Below, in pieces: positions 18,599-27,226 of a stretch of 64,000 nt of DNA. The position numbers and the translations under genes are program-made. The stretch covers positions 186,001-250,000 of the forward strand of contig CAWCAT010000011.1 in assembly GCA_963793625.1 (NCBI GenBank), written 5' to 3'. The notes below the pieces were generated by a model, which was given only the letters and a program-made list of their open reading frames with translations, was not told where the DNA came from and did not search any database. This DNA is from G963668605 sp963793625. GTDB taxonomy: Bacteria > Acidobacteriota > Terriglobia > Bryobacterales > Bryobacteraceae. The first letter of the stretch is position 1. Each line of letters starts with the position of its first letter.

Positions 18599-19867
18599 AT
18601 GCCCTCCGCACCTGGTGTAGTGTCCGAGAGCCGCCTCCGTTATGCGGGTGCTGCCATCTTTATGCAGATATTGCTGGGAGTGATTTACTCCTGGTCGGTC
18701 TTTCGCGGACCGCTCGCCGTGCTGCACGGCTGGAGCAAGACGCAGACCATCGCGCCTTACCGTTATTCCCTGATTGCGTTTGCCGCGGGTATGATTCTGG
18801 CTGGCTTTTGGCAGGACCGTAAGGGTCCGCGCGTGGTTGCGACTGTCGGCGGATTCCTGCTCGGCACCGGTTGTCTGCTGGCGGCCTTAATCGGTGATTC
18901 CGTCGAAGGGCTGGTGGTGGCGTATGGCCTCGTAGCCGGAGTCGGCGTCGGCTTCGCTTACGTCACCCCGATTGCGACTTGCATCAAGTGGTTCCCCGAT
19001 AAGCGCGGCATGATTGTGGGACTCGCGGTGATGGGCTTCGGCGTTGGTCCGCTGCTCTTCGGCCCGCTCCTTGAAATGCTGATTGGCACGGACCCGGCGC
19101 AGTTTGCAAACACGATTCCGCGCACGTTCCTGATTTTAGCGGGCATTTTCTATATCGGCGTGATGGGCTCGGCGCAGATTTACAAAGTACCGCCTGCCGG
19201 GTATCGGCCCGCTGGTTGGACGCCCCCGCCCGGGCGCACCGGCAACATCGAAGTGTCTCCGCGCGACATGCTCGCCACCTGGCAATTCTACGCACTCTGG
19301 CTACTCTATTTTCTGGGCACGTCCGTAGGTCTCACCGCAATCGGAGAGGCCACGCCGCTACTCAAAGAAATGGCGAGCTCGAGCACGCTGATGTCCGCTG
19401 GCGCGGCGCTCGGGGTTATGAGCATCTTCAATGGCGCCGGCAGATTGGCCTGGGGCAGCGTGTCCGACCGCTTCGGACGCAAAGCCGCGGTGCTCGGGAT
19501 GTGCGTGGTCTCGGTGGCTGCGTGTATGGGGCCGTTGCGCTCGGCGTCCGGGTTCGGAATGCTGCTCACCGGATTATGCATGGCCGCCTTCGCGTACGGC
19601 GGCTATCTTGCGCTGATGCCTTCGTTTACCGCGGATTATTTCGGTCCAAAGAATGTGGGAGCGAACTACGGCTTGATGTTTTCAGCGTGGGGCGTCTGCG
19701 GATTCGTTGTGCCGGGCTACTTCGCTGGCATCATGGACAAGGCGCGCCTGGCTGGCGATCTGGCGTCAGGCTACAACGAGGTGTACTGGAAACTCGCCGT
19801 AATCGCAACGGTCGGCGCGATCGTAACGGCACTGCTCAGACCGAAATCGACCAGTTCGAAAGTTTAA
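18599..19867 (+). CDS. MFS transporter of the oxalate/formate antiporter (OFA) type
   Basis: The 422-residue protein has about twelve membrane helices and the OFA-like start (AGAAIFMQILLGVIYSWSVF). It has the major-facilitator loop motif DRKGPR after helix 2 and DRFGRK in the second half. Such carriers exchange or import small organic or inorganic anions across the inner membrane. The frame allows GTG 18593, but ATG 18599 is a normal start. It is followed after about 310 bases by a porin and a nitrate ABC transporter on the same strand. A role in anion handling with that system is possible but unproved. Confidence 0.85.
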   Translation: MPSAPGVVSESRLRYAGAAIFMQILLGVIYSWSVFRGPLAVLHGWSKTQTIAPYRYSLIAFAAGMILAGFWQDRKGPRVVATVGGFLLGTGCLLAALIGDSVEGLVVAYGLVAGVGVGFAYVTPIATCIKWFPDKRGMIVGLAVMGFGVGPLLFGPLLEMLIGTDPAQFANTIPRTFLILAGIFYIGVMGSAQIYKVPPAGYRPAGWTPPPGRTGNIEVSPRDMLATWQFYALWLLYFLGTSVGLTAIGEATPLLKEMASSSTLMSAGAALGVMSIFNGAGRLAWGSVSDRFGRKAAVLGMCVVSVAACMGPLRSASGFGMLLTGLCMAAFAYGGYLALMPSFTADYFGPKNVGANYGLMFSAWGVCGFVVPGYFAGIMDKARLAGDLASGYNEVYWKLAVIATVGAIVTALLRPKSTSSKV

Positions 19868-20178
19868 TAGCGCACGAGCACTGCAGTATTTCGCGCCTTC
19901 AGGACCGCACGGAAGCGAGCGCATGGTGTTGTCAGCAAATGACTTGACAAACATTAACAAACTTTAATAATCACTCAGAAGGGTAATCCTTATTCACCCG
20001 ATCCAACCTTTTGATTTGTTCGAACTGAACTTCACTGGTACAGTTGGCACATCAGAGGGAAGGCTGGTTTTATCGTAGTCCCCCGAGACCCCGTCAGTCA
20101 GTCCAACAAACGCTAAGCAGCGTCCTTGCGGAGACTGTTTCTCCGATTTTCCAAACCAACCACTAAGAGGATGCTGGG
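19868..20178 (+). other. Intergenic leader region before the porin/nitrate transporter genes
   Basis: No convincing gene was found in these 311 bases. A -35-like TTGACA lies at 19944-19949, with a weak -10 candidate ATAATC (19967-19972) 17 bases later. The downstream 200 bases have low coding character and contain two stem-loops (20110-20123 and 20129-20145), described separately. The long untranslated leader suggests RNA-level control. Confidence 0.45.
20110..20150 (+). promoter_or_regulatory. Tandem hairpins with terminator-like end, possible attenuator
   Basis: The first hairpin is ACGCT-AAGC-AGCGT (20110-20123). The second is CGGAGA-CTGTT-TCTCCG (20129-20145), followed by ATTTT. Two adjacent small hairpins, the second resembling a weak intrinsic terminator, precede the porin start by about 28 bases. 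Nitrate assimilation operons in other bacteria are controlled by leader hairpins and an ANTAR-domain antiterminator (NasR/NasT). This leader could be an analogue, but no ANTAR gene is in the window. Confidence 0.35.
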
Positions 20179-21504
20179 ATGAAATCTCTATTCACTGTAC
20201 TGGCAATATTTTTTTACGCAAGCGGAGGCCCTGCGTTACGGGCTCAATCCGCCGCTGCGCAACCTGTGTTCGTTCCATCAGAAGCGCTCAACAAAGAACT
20301 GCCGAAGTGGCTGCGATTTAGCGGCGAGTATCGCGCTCGTGTGGAGGGTTTCACGGGCGGCGGCTTTGCCGACAACGACGATGCGTACTTCCTGAATCGC
20401 TTCCGCATCAACATGCAGATCAAGCCGGCGGCCTGGCTCAAATTCAATTTCCAGGGACAGGATTCACGAGTTTTCGGTAAGAACCAGAAGCCGGCGGCTC
20501 CGCCGTTCCAGGACACGATGGACCTGCGCCTGGCCTATGTCGAGATTGGCGATTCGGAGAAGAAAACTTTTGGGTTACGCGCCGGACGCCAAGAGTTAGT
20601 GTTTGGCGAGCAGCGCCTGGTGGGGCATCTGAACTGGACCAACACGTCCCGCTCTTTTGATGCCGTACGCGCCACAGTGCGCGGCAACGGCTATCGTCTG
20701 GATGCCTTTGCTTCCAGCGTGGTGTCGGCTGTCGATGGAGAATTCAATCGTGCGCTTCGCACCAAGGCTGACAACTTCCACGGACTATACGGCGGAATCG
20801 AAAAGCTGGTTCCGAAGGCCGTCGTCGAGCCGTATCTGTTCTGGCGAGTGACACGCGGTTTGCGCAGCGAAGGCCTTACACCGGGCAATCGCGACTTCAA
20901 GACAGTCGGGTTCCGCTGGGTCGGCAAGCTCCCGGCACAGTTTGATTACGGCACCGAAATCGCAGGCCAGACCGGATCGCTCAGCACCGATAGTATTGGT
21001 GCGTGGGCTGGCCACTGGGTGCTCGGATATACTGCGAAGTCGAAGTTCAAGCCGCGTTTCATAGCTGAGTACAACTACGCTTCCGGCGACGAGAATCCAA
21101 CAGACGGCAAGCGTGGCACGTTCGATCAACTCTACCCAACGGGTCACGACAAGTACGGCCTTGCCGATCAGGTGGGCTGGCGAAACATTCACCAGCTTCG
21201 CGCGGGTGTGGAGGTTAAGCCGAGTGCCAAGTGGACCATCGTACCGAACTATCACAACTACTGGCTCGCGAGCGCTACAGACTCGCTTTATGCGGCGAGC
21301 GGGGCAGCGATCGCACGCAAGATCGACGGCACCGCAGGGACGCACGTCGGGCAGGAACTCGACATCTCAACTGTCTATGCACTCAACAAGCAGATGCAGA
21401 TCGGCGCCGGCTTCGCGCACCTTTTCCCGGGTGAGTTTTTGAAGAAGGCCACCAGGGGACACGGCTACAACTCTCCGTACGTAATGTTTACCTACAGCTT
21501 CTAA
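20179..21504 (+). CDS. Alginate-export-family outer-membrane porin
   Basis: The 441-residue protein has a signal peptide (cleavage near LRAQS) and the alginate-export/porin beta-barrel pattern, with alternating strands, LRFSGEYRARVEGF at the N-terminus and a C-terminal YVMFTYSF ending in phenylalanine. Although named for alginate secretion, proteins of this family often act as general or anion-selective porins. Only 10 bases separate it from nrtA, so it probably forms the outer-membrane entry for the same substrate, nitrate. No alginate genes are nearby. The substrate link is an inference from context. Confidence 0.85.
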   Translation: MKSLFTVLAIFFYASGGPALRAQSAAAQPVFVPSEALNKELPKWLRFSGEYRARVEGFTGGGFADNDDAYFLNRFRINMQIKPAAWLKFNFQGQDSRVFGKNQKPAAPPFQDTMDLRLAYVEIGDSEKKTFGLRAGRQELVFGEQRLVGHLNWTNTSRSFDAVRATVRGNGYRLDAFASSVVSAVDGEFNRALRTKADNFHGLYGGIEKLVPKAVVEPYLFWRVTRGLRSEGLTPGNRDFKTVGFRWVGKLPAQFDYGTEIAGQTGSLSTDSIGAWAGHWVLGYTAKSKFKPRFIAEYNYASGDENPTDGKRGTFDQLYPTGHDKYGLADQVGWRNIHQLRAGVEVKPSAKWTIVPNYHNYWLASATDSLYAASGAAIARKIDGTAGTHVGQELDISTVYALNKQMQIGAGFAHLFPGEFLKKATRGHGYNSPYVMFTYSF

Positions 21505-21514
21505 GGCAACTACC

Positions 21515-22743
21515 ATGACTCTTACAAGAAGATCGATTCTCGGCGGTTTGATGGCGGGCTTGCCCGCTGGATGGGTGGGCGGCGCATATGCGGCGGAAGG
21601 CCCCGAAACCAAGCAGGTGCGTTTCGGAATCATCGCTCTCACAGATTGCTCGTCCATCGTCATGGCCCACGAGCTGGGCCTTTTCAAGAAATACGGGATT
21701 GATTCAATCGTCTCCAAAGAAGCGTCCTGGGCGGTGATTCGCGACAAGCTGAGTTTGGGCGAAAATCAGGCCACGCACATGCTGCTCGGGTATGCCGTTC
21801 GCGTCCACCATGGGGTTGAGCGGATCTCCGGTGAAGCCCATGGTAATTCCATGGCTACTCAACCGGAACGGGCAGGCCATTACGCTGAGCAAGAAGCTGA
21901 AGGATTCGGGCGTGAAAGGCCCCAAGGATCTCAAGCCACTTGCGGACAAGGCACGCACGACCGGGAACCCGATGACATTCGCGATGACGTTTCCGCCGGG
22001 CACGCACGCGATGTGGATGCGTTACTGGCTCGCATCGGGCGGTGTGCATCCTGACAAGGATGTCAGTCTCATCACGATTCCGCCGGCGCAGATGGTAGCG
22101 AATATGAAGGTCGGAAAAATGGACGGCTTCTGTGTTGGCGAGCCGTGGAACTACCGCGCGATTCAGGATGGCATCGGATTTACCGCAATTACGACCCAGC
22201 AGATGTGGCGCGATCATCCGGAAAAAGTCTGTGCATTCACCGAAGAGTTCGCAGGCAAAAATCCCAAAACCGTCAAAGCGGTGTTGAAGGCGCTGCATGA
22301 AGCCAGCGTCTATATCGACAAAATGGAGAACCGTCCGAAGGTCGCCGAAATTGTCGGCCGGCCCACGTATATCAATTGTCCGCAGCGACATCATCCTATC
22401 GCGTCTGCAGGGCAAGTACGATTACGGCGACGGCCGCAAAGAGCAGGATCCGAATTACATGATCTTCTCTGCGCGGGACTGCAACTTTCCCATGAAGACG
22501 TTCGGCGCATGGTGGCTGAGCCAGTTCCGGCGTTGGGGCATGGTGAAGCAGGCGCCGGATTATAAGGGTATCGTTGCGAAAGTGATGCGCACCGACATTT
22601 ACTCCGAGGCAATGAAGGAGATCGGGGTGGTGCCGAAAGCGCTCGACACGCCTAAATTCAAGTTTTTCGACGGAGTGGAATTCAACTCGGCCGATCCTGA
22701 GAAGTACGCACGCAGCTTCCCGATAAACAGCCTGGTGGGGTAA
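21515..22743 (+). CDS. nrtA: Nitrate ABC transporter substrate-binding protein NrtA, frame-interrupted
   Basis: NrtA is the periplasmic (or lipid-anchored) nitrate receptor of the NrtABCD importer. The start has a twin-arginine-like signal (LTRRSILGGLMAGLPAG). Family blocks are FGIIALTDCSSIVMAHELG, KEASWAVIRDKLSLGE, NGQAITLSKKLKDSGVKGP, PTYINCP, GKYDYGDGRKEQDPNYMIF and the C-terminal TDIYSEAMKEIGV. The frame changes near 21790 (an extra T before the codon for the Met of MPFAST) and near 22390 (an extra C before SDIILSRL). The three pieces together give about 409 codons, which is normal. All conserved blocks are retained, so the gene is probably intact in the organism. Confidence 0.85.
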
Positions 22744-22749
22744 AGTCTC

Positions 22750-23517
22750 ATGAAAAAACTACTAAATAACGTGTTTCTACCTATGGTTGGCCTGGCCGTC
22801 GTTGGCGCGCTGTGGTGGCTGGCAAGCGTTATGTGTCAAAGGATATGCCTTCGCCCATGAAGACTTGGGAGGATAGCAAACTCTATGTCCTGGAGCCTTT
22901 CACGAAACGCGGAGAGATGGATCAGGGCATCGGACTGCTCGCCGCGTACAGCCTGGTGCGAGTAGCCAAAGGCTTTCTGTTAGGCATCGCGCTCGCAACG
23001 CCGCTGGGCTTCCTGCTGGGCGTGTCGAACGGTCTTGCCAGCGCATGCTCGATCCGGTAATCCAGATCTTGCGGCCCATCTCGCCGCTTGCGTGGCTGCC
23101 GCTGGGGTTGGTTTTATTTCAGCAATCCGAACCGGCTGCGCTTTTCGCCATCGCGCTCTGTTCGATGTGGCCCACCGTGATGAACACAATGCAGGGCGTG
23201 CGCTCGATTCCGAAGATTATTGGAACGTCGCCAAAGTGCTGCGGCTCTCGCCATGGAAGACATTCACGAACGTGATGGTGCCTGCCACGCTGCCGTATAT
23301 TTTCACGGGCTACCGGCTCAGTCTTGGCATTGCGTGGCTGGTGATTGTGGCGAGCGAAATGTTGACCGGAACACCCGGAATCGGCGGCTTTCTCTGGCAG
23401 GAATACAACAGCCTGGTCTACGCACACATTCTGCTCTGCATCATCACCATCGGTTTGATTGGGTTCTTTCTGGATCGCGTGATGGGGCTGGTTGAGTCGC
23501 GACTCAGGACCGTATGA
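22750..23517 (+). CDS. nrtB: Nitrate ABC transporter permease NrtB, frame-interrupted at three places
   Basis: NrtB forms the membrane channel of the nitrate importer. ATG 22750 begins the first helix (FLPMVGLAVVGALWWLAS). The frame then moves near 22835 to VSKDMPSPMKTWEDSKLYV, near 23043 to LDPVIQILRPISPLAWLPLG, and near 23220 to NVAKVLRLSPWKTF, which reads to the end. Each move equals the loss of one base; at 22835 the expected GG appears as a single G. The ABC-permease EAA-type loop and the LTGTPGIGGFLWQEYNS segment are present. Total length (about 256 codons) matches NrtB. Read as it stands the gene would be dead, but the even conservation points to sequence errors. Confidence 0.8.
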
Positions 23518-23612
23518 ATACGATTACGCACTCCCTCACGGTCGCGCCTCTGTGTCTCACAATCAGAGGCGCGCGCGTAAGCAAGTGCGTTCGATTGGTA
23601 GGGGATTAACAA

Positions 23613-24476
23613 ATGGCGCTGATCGAGCTACGCAATATCTCAAAGACGTATCAAACCGATAAGGCGTCCCGCCATGTACTGAGCGGGGTCAACCTCTCGG
23701 TGGAAGAGGGCGAATTCGTTTCGGTCGTGGGCTACTCGGCGTCCGGTAAAACGACGCTGATGAAGATTCTTTCGGGACTGCTGAAGCCAACCTCGGGCGA
23801 CGTTCTCATCAACGGCAAAGCAATCTCCGGCATTTCGAGCGAAGCTGCTGTCGTTTTCCAAAACTACTCGCTATTACCGTGGTTTTCCGCGCTCGAAAAC
23901 GTACGCCTTGCGGTCGAGGCCGCGTTTCCGGCACGCACGCGCAAGGAGCAGACGGCGCAAGCCGCGCGTTATCTCGATATGGTCGGGTTGGGAAAGGCGA
24001 TGGAAAAGCGGCCCACGCAACTATCGGGTGGCATGCGCCAGAGGGTCGCGATTGCGCGGGCCTTTGCCACGGAACCTCGCATCCTGTTTCTCGATGAACC
24101 CTTCGGTGCGCTCGATGCATTGACGCGTACGACTCTTCAACAGGAACTCGGGCGGCTTTGTTCGGAGGCTGGACGTGCAGTGACCGCGATCATGATCACG
24201 AACAGTGTCGATGAGGCGATCCTTCTTTCTGATCGCATCGTGCCGATGAGTCGCGCGCCCAAAGCGCTGCTGGGTCCAGGGATTACGGTCTCGCTGCCAA
24301 AGCCCAGGATACGCGCCGCGCTGCTGCATGACGAAGGGGCCTTGCGCATCCACTCGCATGTAGTCGAATTCCTGACCGGTTTCACGCACAGCGTGAATCG
24401 GCCGTCGGATCCGGTGAAAGCTCAAGCTCGTCCCGCGGGAATCGCTGAACAAGTCAAGGCAGAGGTACAGATATGA
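23613..24476 (+). CDS. Nitrate-type ABC transporter ATP-binding protein (first of two)
   Basis: This 287-residue cytoplasmic ATPase powers the NrtB channel. It has a slightly unusual Walker A (GYSASGKTT instead of GHSGCGKST), the Q-loop VVFQNYSLLPW, the ABC signature LSGGMRQR, and the Walker B/D-loop FLDEPFGALDALTR. It resembles NrtC/NrtD but lacks the C-terminal NrtA-like regulatory domain of cyanobacterial NrtC. ATG 23613 follows nrtB by 95 bases, and its stop overlaps the next ATPase start (ATGA). Confidence 0.88.
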   Translation: MALIELRNISKTYQTDKASRHVLSGVNLSVEEGEFVSVVGYSASGKTTLMKILSGLLKPTSGDVLINGKAISGISSEAAVVFQNYSLLPWFSALENVRLAVEAAFPARTRKEQTAQAARYLDMVGLGKAMEKRPTQLSGGMRQRVAIARAFATEPRILFLDEPFGALDALTRTTLQQELGRLCSEAGRAVTAIMITNSVDEAILLSDRIVPMSRAPKALLGPGITVSLPKPRIRAALLHDEGALRIHSHVVEFLTGFTHSVNRPSDPVKAQARPAGIAEQVKAEVQI

Positions 24477-25261
24477 TCCGCCCGCTCGAAATCACGTCGC
24501 TATCAAAAAGCTTTCCGACTCCGACCGGTCCGTACCTGGCCGTGAAGGATTTCAGCATGAAGATTGCCCCCGGCGAATTTATCTCGATTGTGGGCCATTC
24601 GGGCTGCGGAAAATCCACTGTGCTTTCAATTCTGGCAGGCCTGCAGAATGCAACGTTGGGAGGCTTCTGCATTGACGGCGTGGAGGTGATCGGGCCGGGC
24701 ACGGATCGTGGCGTCGTATTTCAATCTCCATGTTTACTGCCGTGGAAAACCGCTATGGAGAACGTCGCGCTGGCACTCGGGCAGGTGAGGCCTAACAGCT
24801 CCGGTAAGGAACTTCGCAGACTTGCGCTTCGATTCCTGCAGTTGGCCGGCGTTGAAGATTGTGCGACTCAGCTTCCGGGCGAACTATCGCAGGGCACGCA
24901 ACAAAGGGTTTCCATAGCTCGCGCGCTGGCGCTCGAACCACGCTTCCTGCTGCTCGATGAGCCATTCGGCATGCTCGATTCGCTCACGCGCTTCGAACTG
25001 CAGGACATGCTGCTGGACATCTGGGAAAAGGATCGTAAGACGGTCGTGATGGTAACGCACGATGTCGATGAGGCCTTGTATCTCTCGGATCGGATCGTAT
25101 TGATGACGGACGGCCCGGAGGCTCGCATCGGCGAAATCATGACCGTGCCGTTTGCTCGTCCGCGTGATCGTCTATCAGTGCTCGAGAGCGCGGAATATTA
25201 TCGCCTGCACGCGCGTATCATCGATTTTCTGGAGAACCACTCGGCGCAGTTTGCGGCGTAG
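24473..25261 (+). CDS. Nitrate-type ABC transporter ATP-binding protein (second of two)
   Basis: This 262-residue ATPase has a canonical Walker A (GHSGCGKST), a Q-loop (VVFQSPCLLPW), a divergent signature (LSQGTQQR in place of LSGGM), and the Walker B FLLLDEPFGMLDSLTR. It probably pairs with the preceding ATPase to give a heterodimer, as NrtC and NrtD do. Its ATG overlaps the previous stop by 4 bases. Its 3' end overlaps the convergent GWxTD gene by 44 bases, and no terminator hairpin was seen between them. Confidence 0.88.
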   Translation: MIRPLEITSLSKSFPTPTGPYLAVKDFSMKIAPGEFISIVGHSGCGKSTVLSILAGLQNATLGGFCIDGVEVIGPGTDRGVVFQSPCLLPWKTAMENVALALGQVRPNSSGKELRRLALRFLQLAGVEDCATQLPGELSQGTQQRVSIARALALEPRFLLLDEPFGMLDSLTRFELQDMLLDIWEKDRKTVVMVTHDVDEALYLSDRIVLMTDGPEARIGEIMTVPFARPRDRLSVLESAEYYRLHARIIDFLENHSAQFAA

Positions 25262-25952
25262 ACGTAAAGCCCAAAAGTTCCGCGCTGCGATCACGGACCA
25301 GGCGGTATTCGTTCGTTTTGGTCGGATCCCGGAAAGTGAACTTGGTGTTTTCGCCGATCCCTTCGATGCTCCGGTAGCTCCACACTTCGAACGGAGCTTC
25401 CGTTGCCGTGCCGCTAGGATGCGATTCGATTTCGTCGGGCGGACCGCAGACGATATAAACCCGGCCGCGATCAGTTTTCCAGCCGGGAAGCCCCGCGAAG
25501 TATCGCTCGTTCGCATAAGCGATCCGCCGGTAGTGCTCTTCCTTGAACTCGTTTTCGGGAGTGCCCGGCTTCGGATCACGGCGCAGCCAGAATTGTTCGA
25601 TAAAACGATAGCGTTCCTCGTAAGACCGCAGGGCTTTGAAAGTTGTCCTTTCGGCGCTGGTGATGATATAGCCGACATCCTGATTGAGCCAGAGCCGTTG
25701 TTGCTCAGATAGGGGGAAGGGAGCAGCCTCTTGCGGCGCGGGAGCTGCGACCAACGGCTTGGCGGGAGCTGCGGCCAACGGCTTGGCGGGAGCTACAAAA
25801 GCCGGCAGCAGTGCGGGCGTTGGCAGTGGCTTAGGGTGCCGCGCGGCCAATCCAACACCGGCCAGCACCAGCAACAGTGCGACAGATATCACGGGTGCTA
25901 TCGCGGTCTGTGGGGCTTTCTGCGCTATCAACAATCGACGGACTCTATTCAC
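25218..25952 (-). CDS. GWxTD-domain protein, possibly the sensor half of BlaR1
   Basis: The 244-residue protein has one membrane helix (PVISVALLLVLAGVGLAA) followed by an Ala/Pro linker with repeated APAKPL units, then a GWxTD domain (FIEQFWLRRDPKPGTPENEF; GLPGWKTDRGRVYIVCGPPDE). The GWxTD domain is common in Acidobacteriota, and its function is unknown. The start is GTG 25950-25952, overlapping the BlaR1 stop (GTGA). The first residues (NRVRRLLIAQ plus a helix) look like the part that follows the peptidase domain in full-length BlaR1. The two open frames may therefore be one protein split by a one-base shift. Otherwise they are a translationally coupled pair. Confidence 0.75.
   Translation of the reverse strand: MNRVRRLLIAQKAPQTAIAPVISVALLLVLAGVGLAARHPKPLPTPALLPAFVAPAKPLAAAPAKPLVAAPAPQEAAPFPLSEQQRLWLNQDVGYIITSAERTTFKALRSYEERYRFIEQFWLRRDPKPGTPENEFKEEHYRRIAYANERYFAGLPGWKTDRGRVYIVCGPPDEIESHPSGTATEAPFEVWSYRSIEGIGENTKFTFRDPTKTNEYRLVRDRSAELLGFTSTPQTAPSGSPENR
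25741..25788. repeat. Two tandem 24-bp units in the GWxTD gene linker
   Basis: Two near-identical 24-base units (one mismatch) lie head to tail, and the first 6 bases of a third copy follow. On the coding (minus) strand they encode the repeated Ala-Pro-Ala-Lys-Pro-Leu linker of the GWxTD protein. The repeat number could vary by slippage. Confidence 0.75.
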
Positions 25953-26821
25953 GAGACTGCCTCCATTTGCAGCGAGCGCGATTTCGCGCGGCCAGCCGTC
26001 TTTCCTCCAAGACTGACCAGTGCCTCGGCGTATCCGTGTGCGTCGCCTTGCATGGCAACCACGACGTCATCGCAGCAATTCTCGCGCTCCGTGCGGATTA
26101 CGTGCGATACCCACCAAACAGCGGGGTGGTAAAACAGCAGACCTTCCACGCAACTCTGCAGCAGGTTTACAAGGTAATCGTGCCGGCGAATGTGCGCCAG
26201 TTCATGGATCAGAATCGCCTCCACTTGCTCGGGCCGCAAGCCCGTCACGAGACCAAGCGGCAGCAGGACCACTGGTCGGAAATAACCGATCACAACCGGA
26301 ACATCCGTGAGGCAGGATTCCAGCAGCATAACCGGCTTCGATACCCTCATCTTGTCCGCAAGCAGACGCATGCGCTCCTGCAGCGGCGCGGGCACCACAC
26401 ACACTCCGGTCCGTCGCAAGCGTCGCGCGGCCAGCCAACTCCACAGGCTGTGCAGGTAGAAAAGGAAGACTCCCGCCGCCCAGAATGGCACCGCGAACGG
26501 CAAGCGTTCTCCCAGACTTGGCTCGACTGGTTCAGGTCGAATAGTGTCTCCGGGAATTGGCCGCGCGAGCCCGCTGCTGCCACCTGCCGAAATCACAGCG
26601 ACGCCATCGCCAGGCAGAAATCGCGCGACCGTGACCCCGAACACGACAGGCATCGCCAACATGGCGAGACACGCGAGGCCGTAGCGCGCACGCGCCGAAA
26701 ACGGGCGTATCAGATACAGGGCAAGCGCCAACACCACCGCGATCAACAGCGCCTCCCAGACGAAGTGAAAGAGCGTCCAGCCGAGGGCGCTCGCCAGCGG
26801 GGTCTGCAGCCAGCTCTCCAT
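25949..26821 (-). CDS. BlaR1-type M56 membrane metallopeptidase
   Basis: BlaR1/MecR1 proteins sense a periplasmic signal and cleave, or cause cleavage of, the BlaI repressor. This 290-residue protein has membrane helices at about residues 12-38, 45-65 and 108-128 and the zinc site HELAHIRRHD near residue 207. There is no penicillin-binding sensor domain. Its end coincides with the start of the GWxTD protein, which continues with a further membrane helix; the true product may be a BlaR1-GWxTD fusion of about 535 residues. The ATG directly follows the blaI stop. Because the usual beta-lactam sensor is missing, the signal is probably something else. Confidence 0.87.
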   Translation of the reverse strand: MESWLQTPLASALGWTLFHFVWEALLIAVVLALALYLIRPFSARARYGLACLAMLAMPVVFGVTVARFLPGDGVAVISAGGSSGLARPIPGDTIRPEPVEPSLGERLPFAVPFWAAGVFLFYLHSLWSWLAARRLRRTGVCVVPAPLQERMRLLADKMRVSKPVMLLESCLTDVPVVIGYFRPVVLLPLGLVTGLRPEQVEAILIHELAHIRRHDYLVNLLQSCVEGLLFYHPAVWWVSHVIRTERENCCDDVVVAMQGDAHGYAEALVSLGGKTAGRAKSRSLQMEAVS

Positions 26822-27217
26822 TTATTTCGCTCCTTTTTCGTACTCGGCAAGGATCTTCCGGAGTTCGGCCAAATCCTGGCGGGAAGCCTTCTGCGCCGAC
26901 AATGCGCCCAGCAGCAAGTTCTTGGCAGACCCTGCGAAGGCACGCTGCAGCAAATCTCCGGCGAGTTGCCTCTGTGTCCACTCGCGCGGACGACTCGCTT
27001 GATATACGTGCGCCCGCTGCTTCTCTTCCCGCCGCACCAGATCCTTCTCGGACATGATCTGCAGCAGCTTCAGTACCGTGGTGTACTGGGTCGGCTTGCG
27101 CCGCGCGACAATCTCGTGAACCTGCCGAACAGTACTCGGGCCCTGGCTCCAGAGAACTGTCAGGATCTCAAGCTCGGCGTCAGTAGGTCTGGGCGGGGTT
27201 GGCTCTTTCACAGGCAT
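26822..27217 (-). CDS. BlaI/MecI/CopY-family transcriptional repressor
   Basis: The 131-residue protein has the winged-helix of BlaI (PTDAELEILTVLWSQGPSTVRQVHE; TQYTTVLKLLQIMSEKDLV) and the C-terminal dimer part, where BlaR1-dependent cleavage occurs in relatives. It represses its own operon until the M56 peptidase inactivates it. The 3-gene order blaI, M56 peptidase, GWxTD is tightly packed (no gap, then a 4-base overlap). The promoter and operator just upstream (27227-27255) support autoregulation. Confidence 0.92.
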   Translation of the reverse strand: MPVKEPTPPRPTDAELEILTVLWSQGPSTVRQVHEIVARRKPTQYTTVLKLLQIMSEKDLVRREEKQRAHVYQASRPREWTQRQLAGDLLQRAFAGSAKNLLLGALSAQKASRQDLAELRKILAEYEKGAK

Positions 27218-27226
27218 CTTACGAAG

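Noticed and set aside
20179..21504. Role of the porin in alginate secretion
   Set aside because: No alginate synthesis genes are present; the gene is joined to nitrate-transport genes.
22835..23220. Programmed ribosomal frameshifting in nrtB
   Set aside because: Three shifts in one short gene, none at a slippery heptamer, are better explained by sequence errors.
25741..25788. Possible CRISPR-like or regulatory repeat
   Set aside because: Two contiguous coding repeats without spacers; they simply encode a protein linker.
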